Below are positions 34,506 to 42,313 of a stretch of 42,798 nt of DNA, in pieces. The notes beneath the pieces were generated by a model that was not told the DNA's origin, searched no databases, and saw nothing but the letters and a program-made list of their open reading frames with translations. The stretch is taken from positions 1 through 42,798 of the forward strand of contig JAEDFX010000009.1 in the NCBI GenBank assembly GCA_016297805.1. Direction: 5' to 3'. How positions within the stretch are numbered: the first letter of the stretch is position 1; the number at the start of each line of letters is the position of its first letter. Made by a program: the position numbers and the translations under genes. This DNA comes from Treponema sp. Lineage in GTDB: Bacteria; Spirochaetota; Spirochaetia; Treponematales; Treponemataceae.

Positions 34506-35309
34506 TTATTCACCAGTTACTTCAGTAGAGTCTTCTGATTTTTTATCTTTAGAATTATTAGATTTCTTTTTTTTGCTATCTTCATCAGAAGAAGATGATG
34601 ATAAAGATTTCAAGAGCTTATAAGCCTTTGTTCTTACAGGTGTAACATAATGATAGTCTGTAGAAATACGAGCTACAGAGTCAATCATTGTTTTTTTATT
34701 TTCTGTTGAATCTGCAAGAGCCTCATAAGCATTCAATACTTCCAGTGCAAGACTGCTTGTTGGATTAAGAACCTGATTTCTTCTGTTTGCAAAAGCAATT
34801 GCTTCAACAGTTTCGTCGTTATTATTGATACCAATATCACCTAAAGATTTTACAGCAGCAGCTATAACCATTGGTTCATTATCTGCAACTGCAATAGAAA
34901 TAAGTGTATTTTTTGAGTGTTCTGTAGGTACTTTTGCCATTAATAAACAAGCCTGACGTCTGATTTCTGGGAAGTTATTAGAAAGACGTCCGTTTGTTCT
35001 TGACTGATTTGTCAAACCTTCACCAGACAATTTATCAAGTGCCTGAATAACAGCATCCGATGTATTTCCATCTTCAATTGCAGATTGTAAATACTGCAAA
35101 GCAACAAGCTTATTATCATAATCATCTGAATCTGCAAGAGTAGTGATAATATCTGCATCTACATCATTTAAATACTCACTTTCAACAGATGTTTCAGTTT
35201 CTGAATTATTTTTTGATTCCTTTTTCTGAACTTGTTTTTCCTGTGCAAATGTATAAAAACAAATCAATGACAAAAAAGATGAAAGTAAAACTTTTTTAGA
35301 AAGTTTCAT
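34506..35309 (-). CDS. Exported HEAT-repeat-like protein
   Basis: A 267-residue protein with a signal peptide that ends near CFYTFA. After an acidic linker (about 30-55) come paired helices typical of HEAT repeats: LVALQYLQSAIEDG, EIRRQACLLMAKV, MVIAAAVKSLGDIG and SLALEVLNAYEALADS. The last 35 residues are low-complexity Ser, Lys and Asp. There are no catalytic motifs, so a periplasmic protein-protein interaction role is likely. A GGAGG site lies just before the ATG. Similar exported HEAT proteins occur in treponemes, but I cannot name this one. Confidence 0.8.
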   Translation of the reverse strand: MKLSKKVLLSSFLSLICFYTFAQEKQVQKKESKNNSETETSVESEYLNDVDADIITTLADSDDYDNKLVALQYLQSAIEDGNTSDAVIQALDKLSGEGLTNQSRTNGRLSNNFPEIRRQACLLMAKVPTEHSKNTLISIAVADNEPMVIAAAVKSLGDIGINNNDETVEAIAFANRRNQVLNPTSSLALEVLNAYEALADSTENKKTMIDSVARISTDYHYVTPVRTKAYKLLKSLSSSSSDEDSKKKKSNNSKDKKSEDSTEVTGE

Positions 35310-35381
35310 AAAAAATCCTCCGGCTTGGATATTAAACCATTCATTTAATTATATGGTATTAAAAGTAAAAAATCAATTGAA

Positions 35382-35993
35382 TTAAAGGGTAGGTATGTGA
35401 ACTAACCACTTATTGTTTACTTTAACAAATTGATAATACACAATTAAAGAACCATCACTTTTAACATCGACAGCTTTTATATTTGTTTTAGAAATATATC
35501 TAATTTCTTTTACTTCACTACGCTTTCTTGAAGGAATAAATACATATTTAAAGTAATCACCAATTCCGTTTAATGTAATAGTCTTGTTAGGAAGCTTTTT
35601 CTGAGCTTTTCGGATATTAGCAGGACTTGAATAATATTTAATTGAATCAGGTGCGATGTACTTCAACCATGCATTTACATCTTCCTTCTGCATGATTTCC
35701 TGCATATCTGCAATAATACGAAGAATCTCTGTTTTATCGTCATTGAATTCTTCCTTTGTTACAGTCTCAGTTGAAGAAAGATTGTTTGTAGAACGAATAT
35801 ATTCTTCATCGTCTTCATCTTCATCAATTGTGATTACATCATCTACATCCATTACTTCATCGTCATTTGTAATATCAACAGTTTCTGAAACAGATAAAAC
35901 TTCTTCTTCTACCTGAACTTTAGGAGTAGAACCACAAGAAATAAAACTAATAATAAGAAAAGCAAAAATAAAAGTATTAATAATCTTTTTCAT
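35382..35993 (-). CDS. Lipoprotein with NTF2-like C-terminal domain
   Basis: A 203-residue predicted lipoprotein: the signal peptide ends FISCGST with Cys at position 20. Residues 25-75 are a strongly acidic, Asp/Glu-rich linker. From about 80 there is a compact domain with ILRIIADMQEIMQKEDVNAWLKYIAPDS and a final beta strand set ending LIVYYQFVKVNNKWLVHIPTL, resembling the NTF2/SnoaL fold. Here I give the features rather than a function. Its promoter (TTGACG, 17 bases, TAAAAT) overlaps that of coaD on the other strand, and the -10 box ends eight bases before the ATG. Confidence 0.8.
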   Translation of the reverse strand: MKKIINTFIFAFLIISFISCGSTPKVQVEEEVLSVSETVDITNDDEVMDVDDVITIDEDEDDEEYIRSTNNLSSTETVTKEEFNDDKTEILRIIADMQEIMQKEDVNAWLKYIAPDSIKYYSSPANIRKAQKKLPNKTITLNGIGDYFKYVFIPSRKRSEVKEIRYISKTNIKAVDVKSDGSLIVYYQFVKVNNKWLVHIPTL

Positions 35994-36001
35994 AGAATGA
36001 G

Positions 36002-36030
36002 ATTTTACATCTATTGCTCGTTTTCGTCAA
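36002..36030 (-). promoter_or_regulatory. Promoter of the lipoprotein gene
   Basis: On the minus strand TTGACG (36030-36025), a 17-base spacer and TAAAAT (36007-36002). The ATG is at 35993, eight bases beyond. It physically overlaps the proposed coaD promoter, so the two probably exclude each other. Confidence 0.65.
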
Positions 36031-36040
36031 ATGAGATAAT
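36014..36040 (+). promoter_or_regulatory. Candidate promoter of coaD
   Basis: TTGCTC (36014-36019), a short 15-base spacer and GATAAT (36035-36040), nine bases before the coaD ATG at 36050. There is no Shine-Dalgarno sequence between the -10 box and the start. The -35 match and spacing are imperfect. Confidence 0.45.
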
Positions 36041-36049
36041 TTATCTACT

Positions 36050-36526
36050 ATGGTAAAAGCGGTATTTGCAGGATCCTTTGATCCACCAACAAACGGTCAT
36101 CTTGATATTATAAACAGAGCTTCTAAACTTTTTGATAAAGTTGATGTTGTTATTTCAGTTAATCCAGATAAAAAGTATATGTTTACTGAAATTGAAAGAC
36201 TGGAAATGATGGAAGAATTGATTAAGGATTTTTCAAATGTAACTGTTCATGCTTATCAGGGCCTCATAGTAAATTATGCAAAAAAAGAAAATGCTAAGGT
36301 TCTGGTCAGAGGGGTAAGGTCAGCAAATGATTTCAGCTATGAATTTGAACTAGCTTTGATGAATCAGAATCTTAATCCTGATATTGAAACTGTCTTCTTA
36401 CAATCCAAAGAAAAATATACAATTGTAAAATCATCCTCAATAAAGGAACTTGCGAAATTTGGTGGTGACATTTCCAGAATGGTTCCTGAAATTGTTGCTG
36501 AAAAACTTAAAGAAAAATATAAATAA
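36050..36526 (+). CDS. coaD: Phosphopantetheine adenylyltransferase
   Basis: A 158-residue nucleotidyltransferase of standard length. AGSFDPPTNGHLDIINRA starts at 7, with the HxGH-like TNGH at 14-17. VRGVRSANDFSYEFELALMN and the C-terminal VKSSSIKELAKFGGDIS (the ISSTxIR-type motif) are the other conserved blocks. It converts 4'-phosphopantetheine to dephospho-CoA. The 4'-phosphopantetheine group later modifies the acyl carrier protein encoded 0.8 kb downstream. The ATG has no Shine-Dalgarno sequence; its promoter lies so close that the transcript may start within three bases. Confidence 0.97.
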   Translation: MVKAVFAGSFDPPTNGHLDIINRASKLFDKVDVVISVNPDKKYMFTEIERLEMMEELIKDFSNVTVHAYQGLIVNYAKKENAKVLVRGVRSANDFSYEFELALMNQNLNPDIETVFLQSKEKYTIVKSSSIKELAKFGGDISRMVPEIVAEKLKEKYK

Positions 36527-36551
36527 TCAAAATGACAAAATTTGATTTTTT
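36525..36551 (+). terminator. Weak AT-rich terminator after coaD
   Basis: AATCAAA and TTTGATT (36525-36531 and 36541-36547) form a stem with a nine-base loop, followed by a T run. It contains only one GC pair, so its strength is doubtful. Confidence 0.4.
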
Positions 36552-36553
36552 GT

Positions 36554-36581
36554 TTGACAAAGTTCTTAAATTTGTTATAAT
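36554..36581 (+). promoter_or_regulatory. Consensus sigma70 promoter of rpmF-acpP
   Basis: A perfect TTGACA (36554-36559), a 16-base spacer and a perfect TATAAT (36576-36581). The expected start lies near 36588, giving a leader of about 64 bases before rpmF. It is the strongest promoter I see in the window. Confidence 0.82.
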
Positions 36582-36584
36582 GGA

Positions 36585-36614
36585 TTGACACTCTGATTGG
36601 AACTGTTGTAATAT
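36585..36614 (+). promoter_or_regulatory. Possible second, tandem promoter of rpmF-acpP
   Basis: A second perfect TTGACA (36585-36590) is followed after 18 bases by TAATAT (36609-36614), with TG just before it. It would start about 33 bases downstream of the first promoter's start. The -10 box is imperfect. Confidence 0.4.
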
Positions 36615-36651
36615 ATAACTCAGTTTATCAGATTAAAGTGAGGTTATATAT

Positions 36652-36840
36652 ATGGCAGTACCAAGAAGTAAAACATCTAAGGCCGTTACAAAGAGACGCC
36701 AGAGCATTAATATGAAGTTGACTGCTCCTCAGTTGGTAGAATGTAACAACTGTGGAAACTTAGTTCAGTCACATCATGTATGCCCAAAATGCGGATTCTA
36801 TCGCGGACGTCAGGTAATTACACCTGAAACAAAAGCATAA
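36652..36840 (+). CDS. rpmF: 50S ribosomal protein L32, zinc-binding form
   Basis: A 62-residue protein starting AVPRSKTSKAVTKRRQS, the classic L32 opening. Four cysteines, C31-x2-C34 and C44-x2-C47, form the zinc ribbon, so this is the zinc-containing (C+) type. It is part of the large ribosomal subunit. A GTGAGG site lies seven bases before the ATG. It is co-transcribed with acpP 17 bases downstream, an arrangement that echoes the rpmF-fatty-acid gene link of other bacteria. Confidence 0.97.
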   Translation: MAVPRSKTSKAVTKRRQSINMKLTAPQLVECNNCGNLVQSHHVCPKCGFYRGRQVITPETKA

Positions 36841-36857
36841 TTCTTAGGAGTAAAAGA

Positions 36858-37091
36858 ATGGACGAATTGTTTGAAAAAATCCAGAAGCTTATCGCTGAAA
36901 AATTGGAAATCGAAGAAAGCAAGATCACTTTGGATTCATCTTTCAGAAATGATCTTGGAGCAGATAGCCTTGATACATATGAATTAGTATATGCTATCGA
37001 AGAAGAACTTGGTGTTAGCATCCCTGATGAAAAAGCTAATGAATTTGAAACAGTTCGTGATGCTTACGATTTTATCAAAGCTAATAAATAG
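36858..37091 (+). CDS. acpP: Acyl carrier protein
   Basis: A 77-residue acidic protein. The phosphopantetheine attachment site is S37 in GADSLDT, in the usual DSL context. Helices I-IV are complete, ending FIKANK. It carries growing fatty acyl chains as thioesters. An AGGAG site precedes the ATG. A clear terminator follows at 37114-37150. The gene is expected to be strongly expressed from the consensus promoter upstream of rpmF. Confidence 0.98.
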   Translation: MDELFEKIQKLIAEKLEIEESKITLDSSFRNDLGADSLDTYELVYAIEEELGVSIPDEKANEFETVRDAYDFIKANK

Positions 37092-37113
37092 TTAGTTCTA
37101 ACACTAGTTTAAG

Positions 37114-37150
37114 AAGCACAAGTTTGTATACTTGTGCTTTTATTTTTTTT
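37114..37150 (+). terminator. Rho-independent terminator after acpP
   Basis: A perfect 9-bp stem AAGCACAAG/CTTGTGCTT (37114-37122 and 37131-37139) with an eight-base loop is followed by TTATTTTTTTT. The second arm overlaps the proposed -35 box of rnc. Confidence 0.88.
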
Positions 37151-37160
37151 AAAGTATTTT
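37132..37160 (+). promoter_or_regulatory. Possible promoter of rnc
   Basis: TTGTGC (37132-37137), a 17-base spacer and TATTTT (37155-37160), seven bases before the rnc ATG. It overlaps the acpP terminator. Both boxes are imperfect, so the call is tentative. It repeats the short-leader layout of other promoters here. Confidence 0.35.
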
Positions 37161-37167
37161 ACTATCA

Positions 37168-37878
37168 ATGACAAAAGAATATCAGTTATCAGCAGATCGA
37201 AAAAATTCTCTAATAAAATTCTGTAAAAGAGTTGATATAAAATTCAAGAATATAAATCTTCTTGAATTAGCTTTTCATCATCGTTCGATAACAAATGAAT
37301 TTAAACATATTCTTAATAATGAACGTCTTGAATTTTTAGGTGATTCTGTATTAGGAATGGTAACTGCTTCCTATCTTTATAATAATCTTGAAAATCCTGA
37401 AGGGGATTTAGCAAAAATAAAATCCGCAGTTGTTTCTGAAAAAGCATTAGCACCAATTGCAATTGAACTTGGAATAGATAAATTGCTGGTTTTAGGCCAT
37501 GGTGAGGAATTAAGTGGTGGAAGGACAAAACCTGCAATTCTTGCTGACTGTATGGAAGCAATTATTGGAGCTTATTACCTTGATAATGGATATAAAGCTG
37601 CAGAAAAATATGTACTATCCTTCATTATTCCTGAAATAAATAAAGTTATAACCTTTGGAATGAAAGACTATAAAACTGAACTTCAGGAAAGATTCCAAAA
37701 ATCTAAAAAAGAATGTCCAAGATATGAATTAATTTCTAAAACAGGGCCTGAACATTCTCAAATTTTTAATGTTGTTGTTCATCTAGGTGACTCAGTTTTT
37801 GGTCCCGCAAAAGGTAAATCAAAAAAAGAAGCAGAACAGTTGGCCGCAAAAATGGCATTAGATAATTACAAGTTCTAA
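37168..37878 (+). CDS. rnc: Ribonuclease III
   Basis: A 236-residue enzyme of standard layout. The catalytic domain carries NERLEFLGDSVLG at 51-63, with acidic residues E52, E55 and D59, and ADCMEAIIGAYYLD at 126-139, with D127 and E130. A double-stranded-RNA-binding domain covers about 165-235 and ends AKGKSKKEAEQLAAKMAL. It cuts structured rRNA precursors and other duplex RNA. No Shine-Dalgarno sequence precedes the ATG. It follows acpP after a terminator. Confidence 0.97.
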   Translation: MTKEYQLSADRKNSLIKFCKRVDIKFKNINLLELAFHHRSITNEFKHILNNERLEFLGDSVLGMVTASYLYNNLENPEGDLAKIKSAVVSEKALAPIAIELGIDKLLVLGHGEELSGGRTKPAILADCMEAIIGAYYLDNGYKAAEKYVLSFIIPEINKVITFGMKDYKTELQERFQKSKKECPRYELISKTGPEHSQIFNVVVHLGDSVFGPAKGKSKKEAEQLAAKMALDNYKF

Positions 37879-37892
37879 ATATTATATATCTC

Positions 37893-37921
37893 TTCAACTC
37901 TCATATAATTTCTGTTATAAT
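37893..37921 (+). promoter_or_regulatory. Promoter of the adenylate cyclase gene
   Basis: TTCAAC (37893-37898), a 17-base spacer and a perfect TATAAT (37916-37921). The ATG at 37928 is six bases after the -10 box, so transcription should start at or next to the initiation codon. The -35 box is weak. Confidence 0.55.
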
Positions 37922-37927
37922 CTAAGG

Positions 37928-40819
37928 ATGAAGAAAAAAAATTTTTTATTTACTTTAACAATTAAAATTGTTGTTATTATTGTATTTTCACTTTTTTGGT
38001 TTTTTAATATTTTCCAGAAATTAGATTATCGACTTTATGATGCAATGTTTCATCTACGTAAAGAACCCCAATGTAATGAAAACGTAATGATTCTTAAAAT
38101 TGATGATCCATCTATCATTGAACTTGGTGAATGGCCTTGGAGTAGAGATATTATGGGTGATGCTCTGCTTCGTATGAAGGAACTTGGTGCATACAATGCA
38201 ATTTTCGATATTGAATATATTTCCCCTTCAAAAAATGGAATTGCGCCTTCTGCAGAATTAAAGATTTCAGACAAAATTAATTATACACATGATAATTTAA
38301 ATGAACTTCTTAATGAATTATCTTCTGCCTTAGAAGCTGGTTATTTTTCAACATCAGAAATTCCTGATGTAATCCAAAGTCTGCAGGATGAAAATATTTC
38401 TCTCAATTTTCAGGATTTACATTCTTTTATTGAAAACAATATGTCAAGAGACAATGATGAATATTTTGCACAGGCATTACAGTTTTTTGGAAAATCTTAT
38501 TTAACTATAAATCATCAGGATTTAGGTTTTGAAACCTCTAAAGAAGATTTGGATTATGTAATCAATAGATTTTTAATAGATAAAATTGATGATCCAAAAT
38601 ATCTTGTAAATATTGGCAATGATACAACAATGGCTGATTCAGAAGAACCTATAGGATTTGTACCGGCTTTACATAAGTTGATGACCCGAGCTTATGGTGC
38701 TAATTTTACAAACTCTGTCGTAGATAATGATGGTGTACGTAGACGTATGGAATTATTGTACAGTTATAACAATCGTTACTTACCACAGCTTTCTTTTGGA
38801 CCATTCCTTGAAATTGTAGGCTCAAGAGATATTGTTCGACAAAAAGATGAATTAATAATTAAGAATGCAAAGAATCCTATGACAGGAAATATTGAAGATA
38901 TTGTAATTCCTCTTGATACAAACGGTCGTATTTTAATCAACTGGAGACATGGTTCCTGTGATGAATCGTTTAAAAATGATTCTATTATTAATTTAATACG
39001 CCTGGATTTTATGGAACAGGGAATTATTTATTCATTGAGCAATATCGAAGGAAGTCAATTAATTACCGATGATGGTTATGAAATGGAATATATTACAGAA
39101 GCAAGAAATCTTTTGGATTTGTATAATGAAATTTCTAACTATAAAGAATATCTTTTATCAAAATGTACAGGTTATGATTCAAATGGAAATGTTTTAGATG
39201 GGATTTCTGATGAAGAATATGATGAATACTTTGCTGCACGAGCTTCTTTTTATGACAACATAAAATCCTATTTGAGCCAAAATTATATTGATTCTGTAAA
39301 TGTTAGACTTGATGAACTTTCTGGTATTGAAAATTCAGAAGTTATTGATTTGTTTAGAAGTCATATTTTAGAAGATTTCGATGCATTACAGATTGATTAT
39401 AATACCTATACAAATTACATGACAGAAATGAAAGAAATTTATAATGGAGCATATTGTATAATTGGTCAAACTGCCACATCAACAACTGATAATGGAGCTA
39501 CACCTTTCCAGAAAAAATTCATGAACGTTGGTATTCACGCAAATATACTTAATACTTTATTGACACAGAATTTTATTTTTAACATTAGATGGTACTATGG
39601 TTTTGGTTTGGCTATTATTCTATCTTTATTAATGTTGTTTTTCATCAAATACTCAAATACTACACAAAATATAATATCATTTATCTTATATCTGTTTTAC
39701 TGTTTATTTTTTGCTGCATTATTTGTTTTTTCAAAATATTATATTCAATTTATTGGTACTATATTATTTCTTCTTGTTGATTATATTAGTTGTGTTGCAT
39801 ACAGATTCTATCAAAGTGTAAAAGAAAAAAGATTTATTACACAGATTGCAGCATCATTTGCAAATAAAGATACAGTAGAAGAGTTGCGAAAAAATCCTGA
39901 TGCATTTAAAACTGAAGGTCAAAAGAAATGTATTACTGCATTATTCTCAGATATTCAGAAATTTTCTACTTTAAGTGAAAGTATTGGTAAACGATATGGA
40001 GATGAAGGTCCAAATAAATTAATTGAAATCTTGAATGAATATTTGGGCCAGATGTCAAATGAAATCCTGAAAAATAACGGTAATATTGATAAATATGAAG
40101 GTGATGCCATTATTTCTATGTTTGGAGCACCTGATCCAATGAATTCACACTCAAAAGAAGAGTGGGCTTTCAGATGTCTTGATTCAGCAATAAATATGAA
40201 AAAAGTAGAAGTAATCTTCAATCAAGAACATGAAGATTTATTTAAACCTATTGAAATAACAAACAGTAGCGGAAATGTTGAATTAATTAAACTGAATCCA
40301 TTACAGACACGTATTGGAGTAAACTCAGGAGATGCATTCGTTGGGCTTATGGGTAGTAAGACCGATTCATTCAGTAAGTTAAATTATACAATGATAGGTG
40401 ATACAGTAAACTTAGCAAGTCGTCTTGAAGGTGTTAATAAAGCATATAATTCATGGATTATGTGTTCAGATTCTACATGGAATATGGCAAATTCAGGTGT
40501 TCATAAAGATGAAATTGCTGTAAGAAAACTTGATAGAGTTAGAGTAGTTGGACGTTCTACTCCAGTTCAACTTTATAATGTAATCGGTTATATGAAAGAG
40601 CTTTCTAGCTCAGCAAGAGAGCAGCTGGAAATATTTAATACTGCTTTAGATAAATATTTGCAGAAGGACTTCGCTAATGCAGGAAAACTGTTTATTCAAG
40701 CAAATTCAATTGGAGATGGGGATCCAACTTCCTTAGTTTTTGCTGAACGTTGTAAGAACTTTATACAGAATGGTGTTCCAGAAAACTGGGATGGAGTAAT
40801 TAATATGACTTCAAAATAA
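37928..40819 (+). CDS. CHASE2-domain class III adenylate/guanylate cyclase
   Basis: A 963-residue membrane receptor cyclase. After a first helix (11-29) there is a large extracytoplasmic CHASE2 region (about 30-550) with VMILKIDDPSIIELGEWPW at the start and NVGIHANILNTLL at the end. Three helices lie at about 555-640. The catalytic domain from about 665 has D675 in FSDI, D726 in DKYEGDAI, and N828 and R832 in MIGDTVNLASRLE. K722 fits adenine recognition, so cAMP is the likelier product. Residues 890-950 look like a TPR-type helical pair. Two helical inserts in CHASE2 (about 110-190 and 390-500) make the sensor larger than usual. The signal sensed is unknown. Confidence 0.92.
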   Translation: MKKKNFLFTLTIKIVVIIVFSLFWFFNIFQKLDYRLYDAMFHLRKEPQCNENVMILKIDDPSIIELGEWPWSRDIMGDALLRMKELGAYNAIFDIEYISPSKNGIAPSAELKISDKINYTHDNLNELLNELSSALEAGYFSTSEIPDVIQSLQDENISLNFQDLHSFIENNMSRDNDEYFAQALQFFGKSYLTINHQDLGFETSKEDLDYVINRFLIDKIDDPKYLVNIGNDTTMADSEEPIGFVPALHKLMTRAYGANFTNSVVDNDGVRRRMELLYSYNNRYLPQLSFGPFLEIVGSRDIVRQKDELIIKNAKNPMTGNIEDIVIPLDTNGRILINWRHGSCDESFKNDSIINLIRLDFMEQGIIYSLSNIEGSQLITDDGYEMEYITEARNLLDLYNEISNYKEYLLSKCTGYDSNGNVLDGISDEEYDEYFAARASFYDNIKSYLSQNYIDSVNVRLDELSGIENSEVIDLFRSHILEDFDALQIDYNTYTNYMTEMKEIYNGAYCIIGQTATSTTDNGATPFQKKFMNVGIHANILNTLLTQNFIFNIRWYYGFGLAIILSLLMLFFIKYSNTTQNIISFILYLFYCLFFAALFVFSKYYIQFIGTILFLLVDYISCVAYRFYQSVKEKRFITQIAASFANKDTVEELRKNPDAFKTEGQKKCITALFSDIQKFSTLSESIGKRYGDEGPNKLIEILNEYLGQMSNEILKNNGNIDKYEGDAIISMFGAPDPMNSHSKEEWAFRCLDSAINMKKVEVIFNQEHEDLFKPIEITNSSGNVELIKLNPLQTRIGVNSGDAFVGLMGSKTDSFSKLNYTMIGDTVNLASRLEGVNKAYNSWIMCSDSTWNMANSGVHKDEIAVRKLDRVRVVGRSTPVQLYNVIGYMKELSSSAREQLEIFNTALDKYLQKDFANAGKLFIQANSIGDGDPTSLVFAERCKNFIQNGVPENWDGVINMTSK

Positions 40820-40850
40820 TCTTAATACTCGTAAAACACCACAAAGCAAA

Positions 40851-40904
40851 AAAAAGCCTTAAAATGATATGAAGTTTAAGTTCATACATTTTAAGGCTTT
40901 TTTC
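40851..40904. terminator. Long bidirectional terminator
   Basis: A 16-bp perfect stem (40851-40866 with 40887-40902) encloses an unpaired A and a second 6-bp stem TATGAA/TTCATA (40868-40873 with 40881-40886). A run on the left and T run on the right let it serve both the cyclase and the convergent transporter gene. Confidence 0.88.
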
Positions 40905-40917
40905 TGCTTAAATTAAA

Positions 40918-42162
40918 TTATATAAGCATTATAATAATCTTTGATGCAAGTACAATTGAAACCAAAGCAAATGGGTAAGTTGCAGCGTAAGCAGCAGAAA
41001 CTTCATCAGTACCAGCTGTAGCAATCAAAGTTCCAAGAGCTGGAGTAGAAGTCATACCACCAGTAATAGAACCAAGATTATTCAAAATACTAAGTTTGAA
41101 TACATATCTAGCAATAATATAACCAACAATCATAGGAACAGTTGTCATTACAGCACCATAGATGAAGTAAGTCCATCTGAACTTAGAAATGAAGTTTACA
41201 CCGCCAGGAACACCAGCACCAATCAAGAAAAGTACGAGTCCCAATTCACGCATAAAATTCAATGTCTGTTTAGTAATACGACAGTCAATTTTTCCAAGAT
41301 GAGCAAAGTGTCCTACAAGAAGACCACCAATCAAACATCCACCAGAATTGCCAAGTGAGAAGTTAATTCCAGGAATCTTTATAGCTCCAATTACACAACC
41401 AAGAGCAACTGCAAGGAAGAATGGGAAGAATCCAAATGGATCCATCTGTGTAAGTTTTCCTTTTGGTTCAGGAATCTGAATCTGATTTGCAGCCTGGAAA
41501 TGAGCAACTTCATCAGCCATATTGACCTTAAGAATTTTTGGAAGAATCTGAACAAAGAGTACTACACCAAGAACACCGAATGTATAGGCGATACCATAAC
41601 CAGCAGTTACATCGGCTTCCAAAGTAGAAACCTGACCTGCAGCTTTTGCAATTGCATCAAGCTCAACAGCAACTTCTTTACCAGCACTAAATCCAGGAGT
41701 TGAAGTAAGACCTCCAGTTAAAAGTCCCACAGCCATTGAAGAAGAACAGTTTGGATCAAAAATAGCAAATAATGCAGCTGTAACACCACCAATAATAATA
41801 ATTACAAAACCAAGCACAATGTAAGCAAGTGTACTTTTATTGAAAGAGCGGAAGAACTTTGGACCAGCTATCAAACCAACAGCTGTAACAAACAATGCAG
41901 TACCAATATTTGATACAATACCAAAATTGCTTTTAATCTTATCTGACCAAAGTGTAATTGTTTTTACACCTGCAAAATCAAATGATGGGATAAAGTTAAT
42001 TACAACACCCCAAATTAAAGCTACAAGTAAAACGCCTGCAGTTCCAAGTTCGATTCCCTTTACTTTGATTCCACCAACAAGGTAACCGATTGCACCGATT
42101 GCAAATACGATAAAAATAAATGACAGGATTGATGATACAAACCCAGCTAAATAAGCAGTCAT
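40918..42162 (-). CDS. AspT/YidE/YbjL-type antiporter lacking TrkA-C domains
   Basis: A 414-residue membrane protein with about ten to twelve helices in two inverted or repeated halves. Each half contains a matching signature: TGGLTSTPGFSAGKE near 149 and TGGMTSTPALGTLIATAG near 369. This duplication fits the AspT/YidE/YbjL antiporter family, whose known member AspT exchanges aspartate for alanine. Typical members are about 550 residues long and carry two TrkA-C domains in the middle; here a linker of only about 40 residues replaces them. The neighbouring fumarate-reductase-type gene suggests a dicarboxylate or aspartate substrate, by inference. An AGAGGT site precedes the ATG. Confidence 0.8.
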   Translation of the reverse strand: MTAYLAGFVSSILSFIFIVFAIGAIGYLVGGIKVKGIELGTAGVLLVALIWGVVINFIPSFDFAGVKTITLWSDKIKSNFGIVSNIGTALFVTAVGLIAGPKFFRSFNKSTLAYIVLGFVIIIIGGVTAALFAIFDPNCSSSMAVGLLTGGLTSTPGFSAGKEVAVELDAIAKAAGQVSTLEADVTAGYGIAYTFGVLGVVLFVQILPKILKVNMADEVAHFQAANQIQIPEPKGKLTQMDPFGFFPFFLAVALGCVIGAIKIPGINFSLGNSGGCLIGGLLVGHFAHLGKIDCRITKQTLNFMRELGLVLFLIGAGVPGGVNFISKFRWTYFIYGAVMTTVPMIVGYIIARYVFKLSILNNLGSITGGMTSTPALGTLIATAGTDEVSAAYAATYPFALVSIVLASKIIIMLI

Positions 42163-42252
42163 TTTTTTAACCTCTTATATTTATTTAAGTTTCTTATGTT
42201 TTATTATATTACTTCGTAAAGTCTTAAGCAATAAGTCTAAAATTTAAAAAAA

Positions 42253-42277
42253 AGAGCGTCCCATTTTGAGACGCTCT
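42253..42277 (-). terminator. Terminator after the flavoprotein gene
   Basis: AGAGCGTC and GACGCTCT (42253-42260 and 42270-42277) form an 8-bp stem. In the minus-strand RNA it extends through a G-U pair to a three-base loop. A T run follows on the minus strand, so it ends transcripts of the flavoprotein gene. Confidence 0.8.
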
Positions 42278-42280
42278 CTA

Positions 42281-42306
42281 AGATGCTGAAACAGGTTCAG
42301 CATGAC
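42281..42306. repeat. Palindromic repeat after the flavoprotein gene
   Basis: ATGCTGAA and TTCAGCAT (42283-42290 and 42296-42303) form a perfect 8-bp stem with loop ACAGG, followed by GAC. It has the same frame (AGAT, ACAnG loop, ATGAC) as the palindrome at 31929-31954 but a different stem. Confidence 0.7.
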
Positions 42307-42313
42307 TTATTAA

